Below, one piece after another: positions 7,749-10,406 of a stretch of DNA of 10,406 nucleotides. The position numbers and the translations under genes are program-made. This stretch comes from Phycisphaerae bacterium. GTDB lineage: Bacteria > Planctomycetota > Phycisphaerae > UBA1845 > Fen-1342. The stretch lies in contig JALHOX010000132.1 in the NCBI GenBank assembly GCA_022842805.1, positions 1 through 10,406 of the forward strand, written 5' to 3'. The notes beneath the pieces are model-generated. The model had not been told where the DNA came from. It saw only the letters and a program-made list of their open reading frames with translations, and ran no database searches. Numbering within the stretch: the stretch's first letter is position 1; every line of letters starts with the position of its first letter.

Positions 7749-8045
7749 ATGCGAGTGATCTATTCGACCGGCGGGCCTGCGGGCGGCGGGCTTTGGGTAT
7801 TGCCGCTGTTGGGCGGGCTGACGTTGATCGCGGTCGGCGTGCTGATCGTGATCTATCCGCCGATCCTCGCTTATGCGGTGGCGTTCCTGATGATCAGCGC
7901 TGGAGTGAGCTTGCTGGGGATGGCGCTGACGTGGCGAACCGCATTTCGAAATGCGGGCGGGATGGCGGGTGCATCGCAGACGCGCGAGGCCGAGTGGGAG
8001 GTCGTGGATTCGCCGGGGAGTGGGCGGATGTTTGAAGAGCGCTGA
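7749..8045 (+). CDS. Small two-helix membrane protein, DUF3096-like
   Basis: A 98-residue protein whose residues about 13-60 form two hydrophobic helices joined by a short turn: LWVLPLLGGLTLIAVGVLIVIYPP, then ILAYAVAFLMISAGVSLLGMAL. This pattern, with a Tyr-Pro-Pro turn between Gly-rich helices, resembles the DUF3096 family of small bacterial membrane proteins; DUF308/HdeD-like proteins are a looser alternative. A polar tail of about 35 residues follows and is probably cytoplasmic. The function is unknown. A good ribosome binding site selects the start at 7749. The gene is divergent from the ABC operon and has 172 bases before the next gene, so it may be transcribed alone. Confidence 0.75.
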   Translation: MRVIYSTGGPAGGGLWVLPLLGGLTLIAVGVLIVIYPPILAYAVAFLMISAGVSLLGMALTWRTAFRNAGGMAGASQTREAEWEVVDSPGSGRMFEER

Positions 8046-8082
8046 GGCGGTTTGCGGGGGATTCCACAAATTACCGGGCGAC

Positions 8083-8099
8083 GCCGGCCGCGGGCCGGC
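8083..8099 (+). terminator. GC-rich hairpin after the small membrane protein gene
   Basis: GCCGGCC (8083-8089) and GGCCGGC (8093-8099) form a perfect 7-bp stem with a 3-base loop, 38 bases after the stop codon of the small membrane protein gene. Only a weak T content follows (CGGTTGCGGTT), so it is at best an atypical terminator, or a structure that stabilises the transcript end. Confidence 0.35.
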
Positions 8100-8204
8100 C
8101 GGTTGCGGTTCGTTCCACGTCTGTTATGCGTTATTCTGAAATTGCCGAACAGAAGATCTCGCCGGCACTCGCGGATTCATGGTTCGCGCGGCCGGATGCG
8201 GAAA

Positions 8205-8209
8205 GGGAG
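8205..8209 (+). promoter_or_regulatory. Ribosome binding site fixing the sugar dehydrogenase start
   Basis: GGGAG, within AAAGGGAGA, lies eight bases before the ATG at 8218. It favours that start over an upstream in-frame ATG at 8179, which would put 13 charged residues ahead of the signal peptide. Confidence 0.8.
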
Positions 8210-8217
8210 AAAGACGC

Positions 8218-9627
8218 ATGACCTCGCGACGTTTCGTCGGCTCGTTTTCGCTCGCACTGGGCCTCCTCGCAGGCAATGCCTTCGCCGGCGACACGCCGCT
8301 GACCAGCCAGCTGATCGCGAGCGGCTTTACGCAGCCGCTCTATGTCACGCATGCCCCGAACGACTCGACGCGGTTGTTTGTCGTGCAGCGCAACGGGCAG
8401 ATTCGCATCATTCAGAACGGCAGCGTGCTGCCGATTCCCTTCCTGAATATCGGCGCGCTGGTGAACACAAGCTGGCTGGAGTGGGGCCTGCTCGGCCTGA
8501 CCTTTGACCCCAATTACGACACGAACGGCTACTTCTACGTCCACTACTCCGACCTGCCCAGCGGCAACTGCGTCATCGCGCGCTATCAGGTGAGCGCGGG
8601 CAACCCCAACCTCGCCGACGCCGCCAGCCGCACCGTCATTCTCTATCTGACGCAACCCAACCAAAACCACCGCGGCGGATGGCTGGGATTCGGCCTCGAC
8701 GGCTATCTCTATGTGCCCTTCGGCGATGGCGGCGGACAGAACGACCCCAGCAACCGAGCCCAGAACATCAATCTCTTGCAGGGAAAAATCCTGCGCATCG
8801 ACCCCAGCGGCGACGACTTTCCCGCCGACCCAAACAAGAACTACGCAATTCCGCCGAGCAATCCCTTCGCCGGCGCGATTCCCGGTGCGGACGAGATCTG
8901 GGCCTTTGGGCTGCGTAATCCGTGGCGCTGCTCGTTTGACCGCGATACGGGCGACTTCTGGATCGGCGACGTCGGACAGTTTCAGCGCGAGGAATTGAAC
9001 TTCGAGCCGGTCGGCTTCGCGGGCGGACGCAATTACGGCTGGCGCTGCACCGAGGGGACCTTCTGCACCGGGCTCACCGGCTGCACCTGCAACGGCGTCG
9101 GACTCACGCCGCCGATCTTTGAGTACAACCACACCGTCGGCGTCTCGATCACCGGCGGCTACGTCTATCGCGGCTGCGCCATGCCGGCGATGCGCGGCGT
9201 CTACTTCTACGCCGAGTATCAGCTCAACAAGATTTTCAGCCTGCGCTACGACGGCGTAAGCGTCACGCAGCAGCAGGATCGCACGCTCGAACTCGACCCG
9301 CCGGGTGCGACGTCGCCGCAATCGATCGCCAGCTTCGGCGAAGACAGCGACGGCGAGATCTACATGGTCGACTACAACGGCGGCGAAATCTGGAAGATCG
9401 TGCCCAACGGCGTGCCGGCGGCGGCGTGCGTGCTTCCGGGCGACATGAACTGCGACGGTATCGTCAGCGTCGGCGACATCGCCGGGTTCGTGCTCGCGCT
9501 CACCGATCCGGCCGGATACGCGACGGCCTTCCCCACCTGCGACATCAACGCAGCGGACGTGAATGAGGACAGCGCGATCAGCGTGGGCGATATCGCGGGG
9601 TTTGTGACGCTGCTCGTCGGCGGTTAA
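8218..9627 (+). CDS. Secreted PQQ-dependent sugar dehydrogenase (GSDH/HHIP-like) with dockerin-like C-terminus
   Basis: A 469-residue exported beta-propeller protein related to soluble glucose/sorbosone dehydrogenases, which by family oxidise aldose sugars using pyrroloquinoline quinone and calcium. Residues 1-23 are a clear signal peptide, cut after AFA. Family marks include LIASGFTQPLYVTHAPND near the start, LLGLTFDPNYDTNGYFYVHYS, and NHRGGWLGFGLDGYLYVPFGDGG with His151 matching the catalytic base region. LQGKILRID and FGLRNPWR with Arg233 also fit. A Cys-rich loop (about 280-295) suggests disulfides. The tail carries two dockerin-like calcium loops: D409-M-N-C-D-G with Asp420, and D447-V-N-E-D-S with Asp458, each followed by IAGFV. 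The usual Gly is Ser452 in the second. No cohesin is visible in the window. Related PQQ-independent HHIP-like proteins exist, so enzyme activity is likely but not certain. Confidence 0.9.
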   Translation: MTSRRFVGSFSLALGLLAGNAFAGDTPLTSQLIASGFTQPLYVTHAPNDSTRLFVVQRNGQIRIIQNGSVLPIPFLNIGALVNTSWLEWGLLGLTFDPNYDTNGYFYVHYSDLPSGNCVIARYQVSAGNPNLADAASRTVILYLTQPNQNHRGGWLGFGLDGYLYVPFGDGGGQNDPSNRAQNINLLQGKILRIDPSGDDFPADPNKNYAIPPSNPFAGAIPGADEIWAFGLRNPWRCSFDRDTGDFWIGDVGQFQREELNFEPVGFAGGRNYGWRCTEGTFCTGLTGCTCNGVGLTPPIFEYNHTVGVSITGGYVYRGCAMPAMRGVYFYAEYQLNKIFSLRYDGVSVTQQQDRTLELDPPGATSPQSIASFGEDSDGEIYMVDYNGGEIWKIVPNGVPAAACVLPGDMNCDGIVSVGDIAGFVLALTDPAGYATAFPTCDINAADVNEDSAISVGDIAGFVTLLVGG

Positions 9628-9698
9628 TGGCGGAGGATCGCGCGCGAACAGTCGCCGCGCGAAAATGGTCGGGTGCGTTGCGATTGGCTCCTCTTGCC

Positions 9699-9744
9699 GA
9701 CGCGCCCTCTGGCGCGTCATGACTTGCCGAACGCGCGATTTTTT
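9699..9744 (+). terminator. Putative intrinsic terminator with alternative stems
   Basis: GACGCGCC (9699-9706) and GGCGCGTC (9711-9718) make a perfect 8-bp stem with a CTCT loop. The right arm can instead pair GCGCGT (9712-9717) with ACGCGC (9731-9736), which is followed by GA and six T residues (9739-9744). The second form looks like an intrinsic terminator for the dehydrogenase transcript. The first form competes with it. Confidence 0.45.
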
Positions 9745-9841
9745 CGACCGCCCGTAATAGCCACGCGCCCGGCTCGTCCGTCTTCCTTACGGAGTGGCGG
9801 ATTGAGGCGGCCCGACGCTTCGGCCACCGCATGTCTTCCGC

Positions 9842-9846
9842 AGGAG
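9842..9846 (+). promoter_or_regulatory. Ribosome binding site of the partial exported-protein gene
   Basis: AGGAG, followed by AG, sits seven bases before the ATG at 9854, which opens directly into a signal peptide. It is the main support for this start because the gene is cut by the window edge. Confidence 0.85.
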
Positions 9847-9853
9847 AGCGTCC

Positions 9854-10406
9854 ATGCCGAGATTGTGTCTTGCAGCCGGGCTGCTGCTTGTCGGCCCGCT
9901 ATTTGCCCAAGCACAACCAACCAACGTGCGGGCCTGGTATGCCGCGGGCCAGGTCTTCGTCGTCTGGCAGTTTCCCGCCGCCCCCGCCAACTCCACGGAC
10001 ACGGTGGAAATCTACGCCTCGGCCGCGGCCCAGGCGAATGTAGCCGCGATGGCGCGCGTCGGCCGGCTGTTTTTTCCCGAGTACACCGGGGCGAGGCTGA
10101 AGGCACTCCAACCCAACGCCCGCTTGCAAATCCCCACGCCAGCCGGCGGCACCTATCGCCTGGCGGTCGATGAAGGCGTCTTCGCGTATACCCCGCGCGC
10201 CGCGGGCAACCTGTTCTTCGCGGTCGTCGACACCGGAGCCGTCGCCGTAAACGCGCTGAACAGCGCCGCCACTGCGTTCAACTACAACCCGGCCAACGAC
10301 CCGATTCGGCCGCATGTCCAATTCGTCGGAAATACCCCGGGCGGTCATCTGTATCGCGCGCGGGTGGTCTGGGCCGAAGGCCGCGACGACTACGACAACG
10401 CCCGCC
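9854..10406 (+). CDS. Exported protein of unknown function, N-terminal part (runs off window)
   Basis: The first 184 codons of a gene that continues past the right edge. Residues 1-20 (MPRLCLAAGLLLVGPLFAQA) are a clear Sec signal peptide, probably cut before Gln21. The mature part starts TNVRAWYAAGQVFVVWQFP and continues with STDTVEIYASA, a beta-rich pattern reminiscent of fibronectin type III-like domains at the front of large secreted esterases and hydrolases. FAYTPRAAGNLFFAVVDTGA (about 114-133) would be a later strand pair of such a domain. No catalytic motif has appeared by residue 184. The protein is likely periplasmic or extracellular. The fibronectin-like reading is an impression from pattern, not a confirmed match, and the rest of the gene decides its function. 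Confidence 0.8.
   Translation, partial: MPRLCLAAGLLLVGPLFAQAQPTNVRAWYAAGQVFVVWQFPAAPANSTDTVEIYASAAAQANVAAMARVGRLFFPEYTGARLKALQPNARLQIPTPAGGTYRLAVDEGVFAYTPRAAGNLFFAVVDTGAVAVNALNSAATAFNYNPANDPIRPHVQFVGNTPGGHLYRARVVWAEGRDDYDNAR

Larger units (their letters stand above)
9628..9853. other. Intergenic region with overlapping hairpins
   Basis: This gap lies between the sugar dehydrogenase gene and the next exported protein gene. It holds the hairpins described at 9699-9744, a small inverted repeat TCCGT (9777-9781) with ACGGA (9789-9793), and a GC-rich leader before 9854. No open frame here looks like a gene, and no clear promoter hexamers were found. Confidence 0.6.

Noticed and set aside
8061..8072. 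DnaA-box-like ATTCCACAAA, considered because a parS site suggests the origin is near
   Set aside because: It matches the TTATNCACA consensus poorly and stands alone; no cluster of boxes or AT-rich unwinding region is present.
8103..8136. Sigma-70-like promoter (TTGCGG with TTATGC or TTATTC) before the sugar dehydrogenase
   Set aside because: The spacings are 15 and 22 bases, both off the usual 16-18, and the -10 candidates match poorly.
8131..9720. A 529-codon minus-strand open frame, and another of 300 codons at 1522-2424
   Set aside because: These are antisense shadows of the sugar dehydrogenase and S9 peptidase genes, whose motifs, signal peptides and ribosome binding sites are unambiguous.

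Overview
The window is GC-rich bacterial chromosomal DNA, most likely from a member of the Planctomycetota. Three things suggest this: a secreted enzyme ending in a pair of dockerin-like calcium loops, a zinc-ribbon protein with a Cys-Gly-Tyr-Asp-Leu-Arg-Gly-Asn motif of a kind I associate with that phylum, and several Sec-exported proteins of families common there. The taxon is an inference from protein style; no rRNA or other marker gene is present. There is no CRISPR array, tRNA, rRNA, transposase or recognisable defence system, and I did not find an undescribed multi-gene system.

Layout. Bases 1-327 are non-coding and hold a 32-bp tandem repeat and a heptanucleotide repeat tract. Two plus-strand genes follow, probably co-transcribed: a secreted S9-family serine peptidase (328-2472) and a small protein with an N-terminal DUF2007-like domain, zinc ribbons and a C-terminal membrane anchor (2526-3143). 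A convergent intergenic gap (3144-3313) holds a perfect 16-bp match to the canonical ParB-binding site parS. On the minus strand, read from right to left, come an ABC transporter ATPase (7547-6603), its membrane permease (6581-4707) and a membrane glycosyltransferase of the GT2/GT21 type (4567-3314). From 7749 rightwards, plus-strand genes encode a two-helix membrane protein resembling DUF3096, a secreted PQQ-type sugar dehydrogenase with a dockerin-like tail (8218-9627), and the 5' part of another exported protein that runs off the window (9854 onward).

How the genes fit together. The ATPase and permease form one ABC-2-type exporter, with only 21 bases between them. The glycosyltransferase lies 139 bases downstream on the same strand and could share the transcript, but a repeat tract separates it. 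The S9 peptidase, the sugar dehydrogenase and the partial protein all carry signal peptides, which fits an organism that processes peptides and sugars outside the cytoplasm. Nothing visible ties all the genes into one pathway.

The most interesting non-coding signals are the parS site, which suggests the region lies in the origin-proximal part of the chromosome, and a family of 7-bp-periodic repeats. The repeats occur in three separate intergenic regions, each time in the same orientation relative to the gene downstream.
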